A stretch of 64,000 nt of DNA from Actinomycetospora chiangmaiensis DSM 45062 (GTDB lineage: Bacteria; Actinomycetota; Actinomycetes; Mycobacteriales; Pseudonocardiaceae), in assembly GCF_000379625.1 (NCBI RefSeq), contig NZ_KB903248.1, positions 124,001-188,000 on the forward strand, written 5' to 3'. The notes under the pieces were generated by a model. The model saw nothing but the letters and a program-made list of their open reading frames with translations, searched no databases and was not told the origin of the DNA. A program made the translations under genes and the position numbers. Of this stretch, positions 1 to 8,631 are shown piece by piece; position 1 is the first letter of the stretch; the number at the start of each line of letters is the position of its first letter.

Positions 1-664
1 CCCGCTCCGGGGTGAGGACGAGCCGGATCGTGGTGGTGCGCCGGTCGGCGAGCATCGCGCGTAGCCCGGAGAGCTGCTCGGCCAGGCGGGACAGCGACGC
101 CGCGGCGGCGTCCCACTTCGCCACCGTCGCCCCGCTGCCCGCGAGACCCGCGAGGACACCGCGGACCGCGCGGCGGTGGGCCGGGAACAGCCGCTCGAGA
201 TAGCCGCCCAGGGCCTCGGGCAGGCTCAGCAGCCGCAGCGTCTCCGCCGTGGGGCCGCAGTCGACGACGACGACCTCCCACGGCCCGTCCTCGGTCGCGC
301 GGCGGACCTGCTCGAGGGCCAGCAGGTCCTCGACCCCGGGCAGCACGGTCAGTTCGTCGGCGACGATGTCGTCGACGCCCGCGCCGGACAGGAGCGTGCG
401 CAGCTGGGCCCGCAGCGGCTCCCAGGCCTCGTCGACCAGGGCGCGGGTGTCGACGTGCGCCGCGAACAGGCCGGGCAGGGCCACGCCGTCGATCTCGGTG
501 GGCTCACCGCCCAGCGGGACGTCGAACGCGTCGCCGAGCGAGTGCGCCGGGTCGGTCGAGAGCACCAGGACCTTGCGACCCGAGCGTGCGAGCGCGACCG
601 CCGTGGCCGCCGCGGTCGTCGTCTTGCCGACCCCGCCCTTGCCGGTGAAGAGCAGGACCCGCAC
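1..664 (-). CDS. ArsA/Get3-like ATPase (C-terminal part cut by window edge)
   Basis: The N-terminal 221 codons of a P-loop ATPase of the ArsA/Get3 type are present; the 3' end lies beyond base 1. The start is GTG at 664 (MRVLLFTGKGGVGKTT), with the deviant Walker A GKGGVGKT at residues 8-15 and the switch-like STDPAHSLGDAF about residues 36-47. Family members are SIMIBI ATPases that use ATP-driven dimer changes to move membrane-protein or metalloid cargo; the actinobacterial partner is unknown. The GTG overlaps by one base the TAG of the upstream SRPBCC gene, so translation is probably coupled. In M. tuberculosis the matching neighbours are Rv2184c and Rv2185c. Identity is secure; cellular role is not. 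Confidence 0.88.
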   Translation of the reverse strand, partial: MRVLLFTGKGGVGKTTTAAATAVALARSGRKVLVLSTDPAHSLGDAFDVPLGGEPTEIDGVALPGLFAAHVDTRALVDEAWEPLRAQLRTLLSGAGVDDIVADELTVLPGVEDLLALEQVRRATEDGPWEVVVVDCGPTAETLRLLSLPEALGGYLERLFPAHRRAVRGVLAGLAGSGATVAKWDAAAASLSRLAEQLSGLRAMLADRRTTTIRLVLTPER

Positions 665-1092
665 TAGCCCTCCACGCGCCGCTTGAGGCCGGACAGCGCG
701 GTGTCCATGATCCTCTTCTCGGCGCGGCGCTTGATGAGGCCGGGCATGGGGACCGCCAGGTCCACCGACAGCGTGTAGGTCACGGTCGTCTCCCTCTCGG
801 AGCCCTCGAGCCGGTAGCGCCCGCGCTGGCCGCGTTGCATCTGCCCGGACACGAGGTCCCAGGTGACGCCGTCGTCGACCCAGTCGTACGCGAGCACGTA
901 GGTGTCCTTGAGCGGACCGGCGTCCAGGGTGAACCGGACCTGTTCGGGGCGGCCCTCGTCGTCGTGCGTGAGGACTTTCGCGGAGGTGATCGAGTCCGCC
1001 CACTCAGGGTAGGCGGGGAAGTCGGAGATCACGTCGAGCACGGCCGTCGGAGCGGCCGCGATGATGATGGACTGCGTGGACTCGTCCGCCAT
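664..1092 (-). CDS. SRPBCC (polyketide cyclase/COQ10-like) protein
   Basis: A 142-residue single-domain protein beginning MADESTQSIIIAAAP, with the usual SRPBCC opening (a beta strand, then AVLDVISDFPAYPEW) and closing amphipathic helix. The fold makes a hydrophobic pocket for lipids or other apolar ligands; no catalytic residues are diagnostic. It corresponds to Rv2185c by position and sequence type. It directly precedes and overlaps the ArsA-like gene. Upstream, a TAACCT hexamer (complement of 1101-1106) lies 8 nt before the ATG, so the message is probably leaderless or has a very short leader. Ligand unknown. Confidence 0.85.
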   Translation of the reverse strand: MADESTQSIIIAAAPTAVLDVISDFPAYPEWADSITSAKVLTHDDEGRPEQVRFTLDAGPLKDTYVLAYDWVDDGVTWDLVSGQMQRGQRGRYRLEGSERETTVTYTLSVDLAVPMPGLIKRRAEKRIMDTALSGLKRRVEG

Positions 1093-1189
1093 GGCGCCGA
1101 AGGTTACCGTCGTCCCCCCGCCGGGCTCGCCCCGCCGTCATCCTCGCCACGCCCGGGGTACCCGTGAGGCGCGCGTGATGTCGTGTGGG

Positions 1190-1990
1190 TCACCATCGGG
1201 CCACCGCCGGGGTGCCCCGGCGCCGGAAGTGGCCGACGTTGAGGCACTCGGTCGGACCGATCCGCGTGCGCGCCGTGAGCGGGGCGTGCACGTGCCCGTA
1301 GAGGGCGAGCCGGGGGCGGGTGGCCCGGATCTGCTCGAGGAGGGCGGGCGAGGTCAGCTCGTGCGTCCGCGCCACCACGTCGTAGGCCAGCTCGGCGACC
1401 GCGGGCGGGGCGTGGCTGCACAGTACGTCGACCGGGCCGAGCGCCTCGACCGCCGCGGTGAACTCGGCCGCCCCGCGCATGTAGGAACGGAACGCGCCCG
1501 CCCGGGGCTCCACCCCCGCGGGCAGCGGCACCCCGCCGACGAACCCGACGCGGGTGTCGCCGATCTCGACCACCTCGCCGTCGACGGCCCGCACGTTGGG
1601 GTGGGCGGCGAGGAACTCCGGCCACATCGCGGGCACGTCGACGTTCCCGGGCATCAGCCACACCGGGACCCCGACGGCGCCGAGCGCGGCGAACATGCGC
1701 CCGTACTGCCGGTGCACGGCCTCGTCGACCCGGGCGCGCGGGTCCGCCACGTCGGCCCACAGCCGCTTCGTGAACTCCCGCAGCGCCCCCGGCCCGCCCT
1801 GCGAGCGCAGGCGGGCGAACTCGACGGTGGCCGCCGGGCCCAGGATGTCGGCGAGGATGCCGTTGGTGGGCTCGTCGTAGTCGACGAAGTCGATGAGGTC
1901 TCCCAGCACGACGAGGACCTCGGCCCCCTCGGCCGCCCGGGCCAGGTCCTCGCTGTTGCCGTGGACGTCCGAGACGACGTGCACCCTCAT
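1190..1990 (-). CDS. Metallophosphoesterase
   Basis: A 266-residue calcineurin-type metallophosphoesterase. The metal-binding blocks appear in order: DVHG near residue 8, GDLIDF near 31, a GNVD block in mid-protein and GHVH near the C-terminus. These residues normally hold two metal ions that hydrolyse phosphomono- or diesters. There is no signal peptide or membrane segment, so it is cytoplasmic. Its ATG overlaps the TGA of the upstream SRPBCC gene by four bases (ATGA, 1987-1990), indicating coupled translation. The substrate cannot be inferred from sequence. Confidence 0.88.
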   Translation of the reverse strand: MRVHVVSDVHGNSEDLARAAEGAEVLVVLGDLIDFVDYDEPTNGILADILGPAATVEFARLRSQGGPGALREFTKRLWADVADPRARVDEAVHRQYGRMFAALGAVGVPVWLMPGNVDVPAMWPEFLAAHPNVRAVDGEVVEIGDTRVGFVGGVPLPAGVEPRAGAFRSYMRGAAEFTAAVEALGPVDVLCSHAPPAVAELAYDVVARTHELTSPALLEQIRATRPRLALYGHVHAPLTARTRIGPTECLNVGHFRRRGTPAVARW

Positions 1991-2424
1991 GCGCGGGCCG
2001 GCGTCGGCTCACCCGGACGACGGGTCCACCCGGCGCCCCCGGACGGTTCCCCCTCGAGGCGCGCCTTGAGGTCGAACGCGACGGCCTTGGCGGCGCGCTG
2101 CCGGCGCAGCGCCTCACGGGCCGGGCCGCTCCGGCCGCGCAGCGACCGCCGCGCGGACCCGCCGTCGGGACCCGGGGCGGGATCGAGCCGGAGGAACCAG
2201 TGGACCACCGTGCCGTCGCCGACGGCCTCGCACCAGACCTCCGCGCTCCCGACCCACCGCCCGGTCACCGACCAGCGCAGCCCGGCGGGGCCGCGGTCGG
2301 CGAAGACGTGCAGCTCGAGGTCGGGCCAGAGCCGGGGCCAGTCGGCGGGGTCGGCGAACGCGGCGGCCACCACGGCGGGCTCGGCCAGCACGAACGTCTC
2401 GTCGATCACGTCCAGCGCGGCCAC
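1987..2424 (-). CDS. SRPBCC family protein
   Basis: A 145-residue protein starting MAALDVIDETFVLAEPAVV, with SRPBCC traits: an N-terminal strand, a helix with DPADWPRLWPDLEL, and alternating strands (LRWSVTGRWVGSAEVW). It is the second SRPBCC protein of this cluster and occupies the place of Rv2186c. It overlaps the metallophosphoesterase by four bases and is divergent from the acyl-CoA ligase gene, with 176 bases between the two starts. It probably binds a lipid or lipid precursor, given its neighbours; that is inference. Confidence 0.8.
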   Translation of the reverse strand: MAALDVIDETFVLAEPAVVAAAFADPADWPRLWPDLELHVFADRGPAGLRWSVTGRWVGSAEVWCEAVGDGTVVHWFLRLDPAPGPDGGSARRSLRGRSGPAREALRRQRAAKAVAFDLKARLEGEPSGGAGWTRRPGEPTPARA

Positions 2425-2600
2425 CGCGACAGCGTGCCCGACGCCTCCGCCCGTCGCAGCGTCGACCTCCGCCCCGATGTCCGATCTGACCGTTTGATCC
2501 GGGATACCGCCGGGTAGTGACGGCGGGCCGTCCGCGCCCTAGGCTTCGCGCACGCCGGTGTCGCAGGAGATCCCGGTCGAGGTGGAAGGGTGTGTGCGGG

Positions 2601-4394
2601 GTGCAGGAGTACAGCGTGCCGGCGGCGGCCAAGGTCGCCGACGAGGACCGTCTCACCGACGCGGTCTGGGCGAACGCCACCGAGCACCCGGGGGACACCG
2701 CCTACCTGCGGCTGGTGGACGACGCCTGGCGCCCGACGACCTTCGGCGAGTTCCGGGACGAGGTCGTGGCCGTGGCCAAGGGCTTCATCGCCGCGGGCCT
2801 GCAGCCCGGCGACCGCGTGGGCATCGTCGCGCGGACCCGGTACGAGTGGACCCTGCTCGACTACGCGCTGTGGACCGCCGGCTGCGCGGGCCTCCCGATC
2901 TACGAGACCTCCTCCGCCTCGCAGTACGAGTGGTGCCTCTCGGACTCCGGCGCCCGCGGCGTGGTCATCGAGACCGACGAGCACCGCCGGACGCTGGAGA
3001 AGGTCCAGGAGAAGCTCTCCGACCTCGACCACGTGTGGCAGATCGACGGCCCGTCGCCCGCCGTCGAGGCCCTCAAGGAGGCGGGCCGGGACGTCCCCGA
3101 CGCCGACGTCGAGGAGCGCCGGACCGGCGTGCGCGCGGACGACCTCGCGACCCTGATCTACACCTCGGGCACCACGGGCCGCCCCAAGGGCTGCGAGATC
3201 ACGCACCGCAACCTGCTGTTCGAGGTCCGCGCGGCGGGCGAGACCTTCGGCTCGATGATGCAGGCCGGGAACTCGACGCTGCTGTTCCTGCCCCTCGCGC
3301 ACATCTTCGCCCGCGTCGTGCAGATCGCCGCGCAGGAGCAGCGCTACGTGGTCGGACACTTCGCCGACACCTCGAAGCTCTCCGCCGAGCTCCCCCGCTT
3401 CAAGCCGGACTTCCTGCTCTCGGTGCCCCGCGTGTTCGAGAAGGTCTACAACTCGGCCAAGCAGAAGGCCTACCAGAGCGGCAGGGGCCGGATCTTCGAC
3501 CTCGCCGAGGCCACGGCCGTCGAGTACTCGAAGTCCCTCGACGCGGGCGGTCCCGGCCTGCTGCTGCGCGGCAGGCACGCGCTGTTCGACGCGCTGGTGT
3601 TCTCCAAGCTGCGGGCCGCCCTCGGCGGGCAGTGCCGCGGCGCGGTCTCCGGCGGCTCGGCGCTCGGCGCCCGCATCGGCCACTTCTTCCGCGGTATCGG
3701 CGTGCCGATCCACGAGGGCTACGGCCTCACCGAGACCAGCGCCGCGATCACGGCGAACGGCGAGGGCGACATCCGCGTCGGCACCGTCGGCCGCCCGCTG
3801 CCGGGCATCACGGTCGCGATCGCCGACGACGGCGAGGTGCTCGCCAAGGGCGACGTGGTGTTCCACGGGTACTGGAACAACGCCGAGGCGACCTCCGGTG
3901 CGCTTGAGGACGGCTGGTTCCACACCGGCGACATCGGCGTGCTCGACGACGGCTTCCTCTCGATCACCGGGCGGAAGAAGGAGCTCATCGTCACCGCCGG
4001 TGGCAAGAACGTCGCCCCGGCCGTGATCGAGGACCGCATCCGCGCCCACCGGCTCGTCAGCCAGGCCCTCGTGGTCGGCGACAACCGGCCGTACGTCGCG
4101 GCGCTGATCACCCTCGACGAGGAGGCGCTGCCCGACTGGGCCTCCGAGCACGGCAAGTCCGGCACCACCGCCGCGGACCTGGTCGACGACTCCGACCTCC
4201 GGGCGGAGATCCAGTCGGCGATCGACGACGGCAACGACGCGGTGTCCAAGGCCGAGTCGGTGCGCCAGTTCCGCATCCTCACCTCGGACTTCACCGAGGA
4301 CTCCGGCGAGCTGACCCCGACGATGAAGCTCAAGCGCAACGTCATCGCCGACCAGCGGGCCGACGAGATCGAGGCGGTCTACGCGCAGCGATAG
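2601..4394 (+). CDS. fadD15: Long-chain fatty-acid--CoA ligase (FadD15 type)
   Basis: A 597-residue AMP-forming acyl-CoA synthetase that activates fatty acids with ATP to acyl-adenylates, then CoA thioesters. The phosphate-binding motif IYTSGTTGRPKG lies at residues 186-197; the adenylate-binding EGYGLTETSA block and the hinge region GRKKELIVTAGGKNV follow. The reading frame is open from 2517, but the GTG at 2601 gives MQEYSVPAAAKV, matching the N-terminus of mycobacterial FadD15 proteins, and is preceded by GGAAGGG at 2584-2590, so I prefer it. GTG at 2592 is also in frame. It ends against a bidirectional hairpin terminator shared with pimB. Confidence 0.93.
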   Translation: MQEYSVPAAAKVADEDRLTDAVWANATEHPGDTAYLRLVDDAWRPTTFGEFRDEVVAVAKGFIAAGLQPGDRVGIVARTRYEWTLLDYALWTAGCAGLPIYETSSASQYEWCLSDSGARGVVIETDEHRRTLEKVQEKLSDLDHVWQIDGPSPAVEALKEAGRDVPDADVEERRTGVRADDLATLIYTSGTTGRPKGCEITHRNLLFEVRAAGETFGSMMQAGNSTLLFLPLAHIFARVVQIAAQEQRYVVGHFADTSKLSAELPRFKPDFLLSVPRVFEKVYNSAKQKAYQSGRGRIFDLAEATAVEYSKSLDAGGPGLLLRGRHALFDALVFSKLRAALGGQCRGAVSGGSALGARIGHFFRGIGVPIHEGYGLTETSAAITANGEGDIRVGTVGRPLPGITVAIADDGEVLAKGDVVFHGYWNNAEATSGALEDGWFHTGDIGVLDDGFLSITGRKKELIVTAGGKNVAPAVIEDRIRAHRLVSQALVVGDNRPYVAALITLDEEALPDWASEHGKSGTTAADLVDDSDLRAEIQSAIDDGNDAVSKAESVRQFRILTSDFTEDSGELTPTMKLKRNVIADQRADEIEAVYAQR

Positions 4395-4402
4395 CTCGTG
4401 AT

Positions 4403-4447
4403 CGAACGGCACTGTCGCGCACCTCGATGCTGCGACGGTGCCGTTCG
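4403..4447. terminator. Bidirectional hairpin between fadD15 and pimB
   Basis: Arms 4403-4418 (CGAACGGCACTGTCGC) and 4432-4447 pair over 16 positions with one T/G wobble and a 13-base loop. It sits between convergent genes, 8 bases after the fadD15 stop. The loop and arms resemble the hairpin at 23291-23343, so it belongs to a repeated family. Confidence 0.75.
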
Positions 4448-4460
4448 TACGTTCCGGGGA

Positions 4461-5630
4461 CTACTCCGGGCGGGCGAGGGTGGCCAGCCGGCGCGCCCGC
4501 GAGGACCAGGTCCACTCCGCCTGCATCCACCGGCGGCCCGCGGCACCGGTGCGGACGGCCTCGTCCGGGTCGGCGAGCAGGTCCGCGACCACGTCGGCGA
4601 CGTCGGCCGGGTCCCGCCCGTCGGTGAGGCGGCCCGTGCGGGTGCCGGTGGGGCCGCCCCGCACCGTCTCGGGTGCTCCGCCGGAGCGGCCGGCGACCAC
4701 CGGGACACCGCTCGCGGAGGCCTCCAGCAGCACGATGCCGAGGCCCTCGACGTCGAGCCCACGCCCCAGCGTCCGGCAGGGCAGGGCGAAGACGTCGAGC
4801 GCCGCGTGGTGGGCCGGGATCTCGTCGTGGCGCAGCGGGCCGGTGAACACGACCTCGTCCTCGACCCCCGCACGGCGGGCGACCCGACGCAGCCGGTCCC
4901 GGTCGGGTCCGTCCCCGGCGACGAGCAGCGCGGTCCCCGGCACCCGGCGCCGGATTGCGGGCAGCGCGCGGATCAGCACGTCCTGACCCTTGCGCCGGAC
5001 CAGCCGCGACACGATCCCGACGACGGGCCGCTCCCCCAGCCGGTACCGCGCCCGGACCTCCTGCCGGGCGCCGGCGTCCGGCCGGAACCGGGTCGTGTCG
5101 ATCCCCGACGGCAGCGGTTCGAGCGCGGCGTCGGGTCCGAGCGCGGCGGCGATGCGCCCGCGGGTGTAGCGGCTGACGGTGGTCACCACGTCCGCCTCGC
5201 GCCCGATGCGGTGCAGCAGCTGTCGGCTGCCCGGCAGCATCGACCAGCCCACCTCGTGGCCGTGGGTGCTCGCGAGCACCCGCCGGGCGCCGGCGCGACG
5301 CAGGGCGGGCGCCATCAGCCCCAGCGGCGCGGCCGCCCCGAACCAGACCGTGTCGTGGCCCGGGACGAGCTCGACCGCCCGCCGCGTCGCCTCCGGGGTC
5401 GGCAGCATCATCGTCGTCGGCAGCCGGTGCACGGCGAAGGGCTGCGCGGCGTCGAAGGCGGCGCACTGGCCCTCTGTGTCCGCGGCGTCGGGCCACGTGG
5501 AGGCGAGCACGGTCAGCGTGCCCGGCGGCAGGCGCACCGCCAGCTCGTGCAGGTAGGACTGGATGCCGCCCGGTCGCGGCGGGAAGTCGTTGGTGACGAG
5601 CAGGATCCGGCCCGCCGCCGGCGCCGTCAC
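4461..5630 (-). CDS. pimB: GDP-mannose-dependent phosphatidylinositol mannosyltransferase PimB'
   Basis: A 389-residue GT-B glycosyltransferase of family GT4, the Rv2188c/PimB' position and type. The N-terminal lobe opens RILLVTNDFPPRPGGIQSYL, typical of lipid-linked mannosyltransferases; the nucleotide-sugar side has SRLVRRKGQDVLI and the late E-x7-E block GLGIVLLEASASGVPVV. PimB' transfers the second mannose from GDP-mannose to PIM1 on the cytoplasmic side of the membrane, giving PIM2, the base of PIM, LM and LAM. The ATG overlaps the NlpC/P60 stop by four bases (5627-5630), so wall hydrolase and glycolipid enzyme are co-translated. Alternatives: another GT4 enzyme using the same donor. Confidence 0.88.
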   Translation of the reverse strand: MTAPAAGRILLVTNDFPPRPGGIQSYLHELAVRLPPGTLTVLASTWPDAADTEGQCAAFDAAQPFAVHRLPTTMMLPTPEATRRAVELVPGHDTVWFGAAAPLGLMAPALRRAGARRVLASTHGHEVGWSMLPGSRQLLHRIGREADVVTTVSRYTRGRIAAALGPDAALEPLPSGIDTTRFRPDAGARQEVRARYRLGERPVVGIVSRLVRRKGQDVLIRALPAIRRRVPGTALLVAGDGPDRDRLRRVARRAGVEDEVVFTGPLRHDEIPAHHAALDVFALPCRTLGRGLDVEGLGIVLLEASASGVPVVAGRSGGAPETVRGGPTGTRTGRLTDGRDPADVADVVADLLADPDEAVRTGAAGRRWMQAEWTWSSRARRLATLARPE

Positions 5631-6697
5631 GGCGCGGAGATGCGGCGGATCGACGTGAAGCTCCGCACCGGGGCGACCTTGACGACGTCCCCGGACTGGG
5701 GCGCCTCGAGGAACCGCCCGCCACCCACGTAGATGCCCACGTGGTAGGCGGGGTCGCCGAAGAAGATGAGGTCACCGGGCTGGACCTGGGACGGGTCGAC
5801 GGGCTGCCCCACCTGCTGCTGGGCGGCGGCCACGCGGGGCATCGCGACCCCGACCTGCCGGTAGGCCCACTGGACCAGCCCGGAGCAGTCGAAGGTGGTC
5901 GGGCCGGTGGCACCCCAGATGTACGGGGCGCCCTGGCGGGTGAGCGCGGCGCGCAGGGCGGCGATCCCGAGCGTGTCGCCCGCGATGTCCGTCGGATAGT
6001 TGGTGATCCCGCCGCCGCGCAGCAGGGCTCGGTCGCTGCGCGAGAGCCGGTCGAGCGCGGCGGTGGCGGCGGCGACGTCCCGGTCGGCCTGGGCCTTCGT
6101 CCGCGCCGCGTCGTCGGCGGTGCGCGCGGCGTCGTCCGCTGCTCGGCGGGCGTCCGTGGCGCGGGCGTCGGCGTCGCGCTGCGTCGACTCCGCCGCCGTG
6201 GAGGCGTCGAGGTAGCGCTGCAGCACGGCCCGGTTCGCCGACGAGACGGTGTCGAGCAGCTCGACCTTGTCCAGGTACGCCTGCGGGGTCGGGCTGGAGA
6301 GCAACGCGCTCAGCTGGTCGAGGTCGCCGCCCTGGTAGGTGGTGCGGGTGAGCTGGTCGACCGCCACGTACGCCTGGTCGAGGGCGCGGCGGGCGGTGTC
6401 GACGGCGCCCCGGGCGTCATCGGCGGCCCGCTGCGTGCGATCGGCCTCCGCGCGGCGCACCGGCAGCTGCTCGCGCGCCCCCATGGCCGCCTCGTTCGCC
6501 GCCTCCGCCCGGGCGTTCGCCTCGGCGAGGGCCCGCACGATGTCGTTGGCCCCGGGCGGGACGATCGGGTCGGCCAGCGCCGTCATCGCCGTCCCGGGCA
6601 CGACCAGACCCGCGAGGGCGAGCAGCAGCACGACGAGCACGGGCGTCGGCGTCCGACGGCCGGGGCGCACGTCGCGGCGGTGCGGTCGGGGCGTCAC
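5627..6697 (-). CDS. Secreted NlpC/P60 peptidoglycan endopeptidase
   Basis: A 356-residue exported wall hydrolase, counterpart of Rv2190c. An N-terminal basic stretch and a hydrophobic segment (VLVVLLLALAGLVV, about residues 20-33) form a signal sequence. An Ala/Arg/Asp-rich coiled coil fills about residues 55-215. The C-terminal NlpC/P60 domain has the catalytic Cys in TFDCSGLVQWAYRQVG and the His in YHVGIYVGGG. Such enzymes cut D-iGlu-mDAP bonds in stem peptides. The start is GTG at 6697; its purine-rich ribosome-binding stretch AAAGGGA is inside a possible hairpin (6708-6744). It lies just upstream of and overlaps pimB. Confidence 0.9.
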   Translation of the reverse strand: MTPRPHRRDVRPGRRTPTPVLVVLLLALAGLVVPGTAMTALADPIVPPGANDIVRALAEANARAEAANEAAMGAREQLPVRRAEADRTQRAADDARGAVDTARRALDQAYVAVDQLTRTTYQGGDLDQLSALLSSPTPQAYLDKVELLDTVSSANRAVLQRYLDASTAAESTQRDADARATDARRAADDAARTADDAARTKAQADRDVAAATAALDRLSRSDRALLRGGGITNYPTDIAGDTLGIAALRAALTRQGAPYIWGATGPTTFDCSGLVQWAYRQVGVAMPRVAAAQQQVGQPVDPSQVQPGDLIFFGDPAYHVGIYVGGGRFLEAPQSGDVVKVAPVRSFTSIRRISAP

Positions 6698-6707
6698 GGG
6701 GCGGGGA

Positions 6708-6744
6708 GGTCCCTTTCTCGGCCAGGGCTGCCTCCCGAGGGACC
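6708..6744 (-). promoter_or_regulatory. Possible hairpin covering the NlpC/P60 ribosome-binding site
   Basis: In the transcript, GGTCCCT (complement of 6738-6744) can pair with AGGGACC (complement of 6708-6714), with a short inner CGG/CCG pairing. The 3' arm contains the AAAGGGA that would bind 16S rRNA before the GTG at 6697. This could limit translation. No known riboswitch consensus was recognised. Confidence 0.35.
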
Positions 6745-6829
6745 GGGATGCGGGGAGCAGGCTCCGCAGGAGGTGACGGGACGGTAACCGACCGCCGACG
6801 CGCCCCTGCAGCGTGGTCGCCCCCGGCGG

Positions 6830-7114
6830 TCATCCCGCGTCCCGGCGCCGCGGCCGCCCGGCCGGCCGGGCGGGCGGCTGGTCGGCCGCCCCCGGCACGA
6901 GCCGCAGCCGCGGGATCAGGCCGTGGTCGGCGAGGACCTCGAGGGCCCGGCGCTCGACCGGGCCGAAGTCGAGCGGCAGCGGGGCACCCGGCGCGGCCGG
7001 CTCCCGGGGCCCCTCGTCGCGGACGGGCACCTCGGGCACCCCGAGCAGCACCCCGACCACACAGTCGTCGCACGCCTGGTGCCGCACCACGCAGGTGTCG
7101 CAGTCGATGAGCAT
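6830..7114 (-). CDS. Small conserved Cys-rich protein of unknown function
   Basis: A 94-residue frame from ATG at 7114 reads MLIDCDTCVVRHQACDDCVVG, giving Cys pairs C5-x2-C8 and C15-x2-C18 suited to one metal ion. A Leu-rich middle part (PLDFGPVERRALEVLADHGLIPRL) resembles a short helical domain, followed by a basic Pro/Arg tail. Proteins with this N-terminus are, to my memory, widespread in actinobacteria next to the NlpC/P60 gene, but I know no function. It is transcribed in the same direction as the NYN protein upstream and the NlpC/P60 gene downstream. Confidence 0.7.
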   Translation of the reverse strand: MLIDCDTCVVRHQACDDCVVGVLLGVPEVPVRDEGPREPAAPGAPLPLDFGPVERRALEVLADHGLIPRLRLVPGAADQPPARPAGRPRRRDAG

Positions 7115-7221
7115 CGCGGCCTCCGCCGATCGACCCCGGCATCTCCCGGGGAGTCGGGGCGGACGGTAGGAGGGGGGTCCGACAGTCACGGGCCGCGCGG
7201 ACGACCGGTGTGACCGGCGTC

Positions 7222-8559
7222 TCAGATCCGCGCGAGCCGCTCCAGCAGCACGCTCGACGGCACGGGGTGGGCCCCGCGACGCCGCACGGAGTCGACCACG
7301 GCCCGGTCGGAGGTGACCACCACCAGCGGCCGCCCCTCCGGCTCGGCGTCGACGAGGGTGCGGATGAGGTCGTCCGCGATGACGCCCGGTTCGGAGAACA
7401 GGACCCGCACCCCGCGGACCGATGCCGTCGGCACACCGGAGATCCCCGCGCCGTCGAACACGAGGGTGGTCTCGGCGTGGGTCCGGGCGGCCAGGGGCGC
7501 CACCGCGGCGACCAGCCGGTCGCGCTGCGCCGCGAGCGACAGGGCCGGCCACCCGGTCTTGGTGACGTTGTAGCCGTCGACGAGCAGGTGCACCTCGGGC
7601 AGGGCGAGCAGCCGGTCGAGCGTCGCGGGATCGGTCACGCGCGCCATCGGGGCCCGGGCCGCCGACCCGACCAGCTCCGCCGGCCGCGGGCCGACCCGCG
7701 GGTCGTCCGCCCGCAGCCCCAGCTCGTGACGCAACCCCGCCGCCGCGCCCGCGACGGTGTCCACCAGCAGCGCCAGCCGCGCGTCGTCCGCGTGCCGCGC
7801 CTCGTGGGCGGCCCGACGGGCGGACTCGAGCTCGGCGGTCGCCCGCCGGGCCCGCGCCTCGGCCGCCACCACGGCCTCCTGGTCGCGGACGCGCTCGCGC
7901 CGCAGTTCCTCGAGCTCACGCACCAGGTGTCCCTGGCCCTCCTCCAGCCGGCGGGCCGCCTCGGCGGCGTCCAGCTCCGCCCGGCGGACGCGCACACCCT
8001 GCTCGCGCAGGCGCGAACGCAGCTTGGCCACCTCGTCGGTGAGGTCCGGGGTGGCCGCGCCGATCTCGGCGCGCGCCGCGTCACGCTCGGCCGTGACGCG
8101 GTCGAGGTCGGCCGCCAACCGGTCCGCCCGGGCGACCGCGGCGTCGCGCTCGGTCCGCAGCTTCCCGACGTCGGCCCGTTCCCCGGCGTCGCGCAGCAGC
8201 TCCCCCGCGGCGTCGCCGTCACCCGCGAGCACCGCCACCGCCGCGGCGTGCACCGGCTCGGCGACCGGCGGGTCCCACTCCTCGGGCCGGTGCTCGCGCC
8301 ACCAGGCCACGACGTCGTCGGCGAACCCGTCCGCCGACCCCAGCGCCGCGAGCAGCGGCGCGGACCCGACCTTGGCGCGCTTGGCGGGCGCGAAGCGGGC
8401 GACGGGCCGGACCGGCGCGGGCAGGTCGGCGGCCGGCATCTGGCCCACGGCCCGGCTCACCAGCTCGGCGACCCGGCTCCGCACGGTCTCCGGGGCGGCC
8501 TCCAGGAGGGCGGCACGCAGGGCCGCGCCGTGCGGTGCCGACACCTCCCCCGCTGCCAT
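7222..8559 (-). CDS. NYN (PIN-like) domain RNase-like protein
   Basis: A 445-residue cytoplasmic protein. About residues 1-95 form an Ala/Val-rich helical region; about 140-260 are a predicted coiled coil rich in Arg, Glu and Ala; the C-terminal 150 residues are a NYN/YacP-like nuclease domain. The acidic metal residues are visible in HLLVDGYNVTK, LVFDGAG and VVTSDRAVVDSVRRRGA. NYN domains are PIN-like ribonucleases involved in RNA processing. The ATG is preceded by TAGCCT with a 6-nt gap, so the mRNA is probably leaderless. It is divergent from the DEDD exonuclease gene. Confidence 0.87.
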   Translation of the reverse strand: MAAGEVSAPHGAALRAALLEAAPETVRSRVAELVSRAVGQMPAADLPAPVRPVARFAPAKRAKVGSAPLLAALGSADGFADDVVAWWREHRPEEWDPPVAEPVHAAAVAVLAGDGDAAGELLRDAGERADVGKLRTERDAAVARADRLAADLDRVTAERDAARAEIGAATPDLTDEVAKLRSRLREQGVRVRRAELDAAEAARRLEEGQGHLVRELEELRRERVRDQEAVVAAEARARRATAELESARRAAHEARHADDARLALLVDTVAGAAAGLRHELGLRADDPRVGPRPAELVGSAARAPMARVTDPATLDRLLALPEVHLLVDGYNVTKTGWPALSLAAQRDRLVAAVAPLAARTHAETTLVFDGAGISGVPTASVRGVRVLFSEPGVIADDLIRTLVDAEPEGRPLVVVTSDRAVVDSVRRRGAHPVPSSVLLERLARI

Positions 8560-8565
8560 TCGCCC

Positions 8566-8571
8566 AGGCTA
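8566..8571 (-). promoter_or_regulatory. -10 element for the NYN gene (leaderless)
   Basis: TAGCCT on the minus strand, 6 nt before the ATG at 8559; transcription would start at or next to the start codon. Confidence 0.5.
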
Positions 8572-8617
8572 GCGGCCCGGCGACACGCGGGACCACGAGA
8601 CTGTCGGGGGGTCGATC

Positions 8618-8623
8618 TAGCGT
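8618..8623 (+). promoter_or_regulatory. -10 element for the DEDD exonuclease gene
   Basis: TAGCGT ends 8 nt before the GTG at 8632, with no recognisable ribosome-binding site between; a leaderless or near-leaderless start is likely and supports choosing 8632. Confidence 0.4.
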
Positions 8624-8631
8624 GCGGCGGC

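Noticed and set aside
2406-4412. Long antisense frame opposite fadD15
   Set aside because: It mirrors fadD15 in a high-GC genome, has no family similarity and a repetitive Val/Arg/Gly/Leu composition typical of antisense frames.
6698-6829. c-di-AMP (ydaO) riboswitch before the NlpC/P60 gene
   Set aside because: The location is typical, but the conserved purine-rich core blocks of that riboswitch were not found in the leader.
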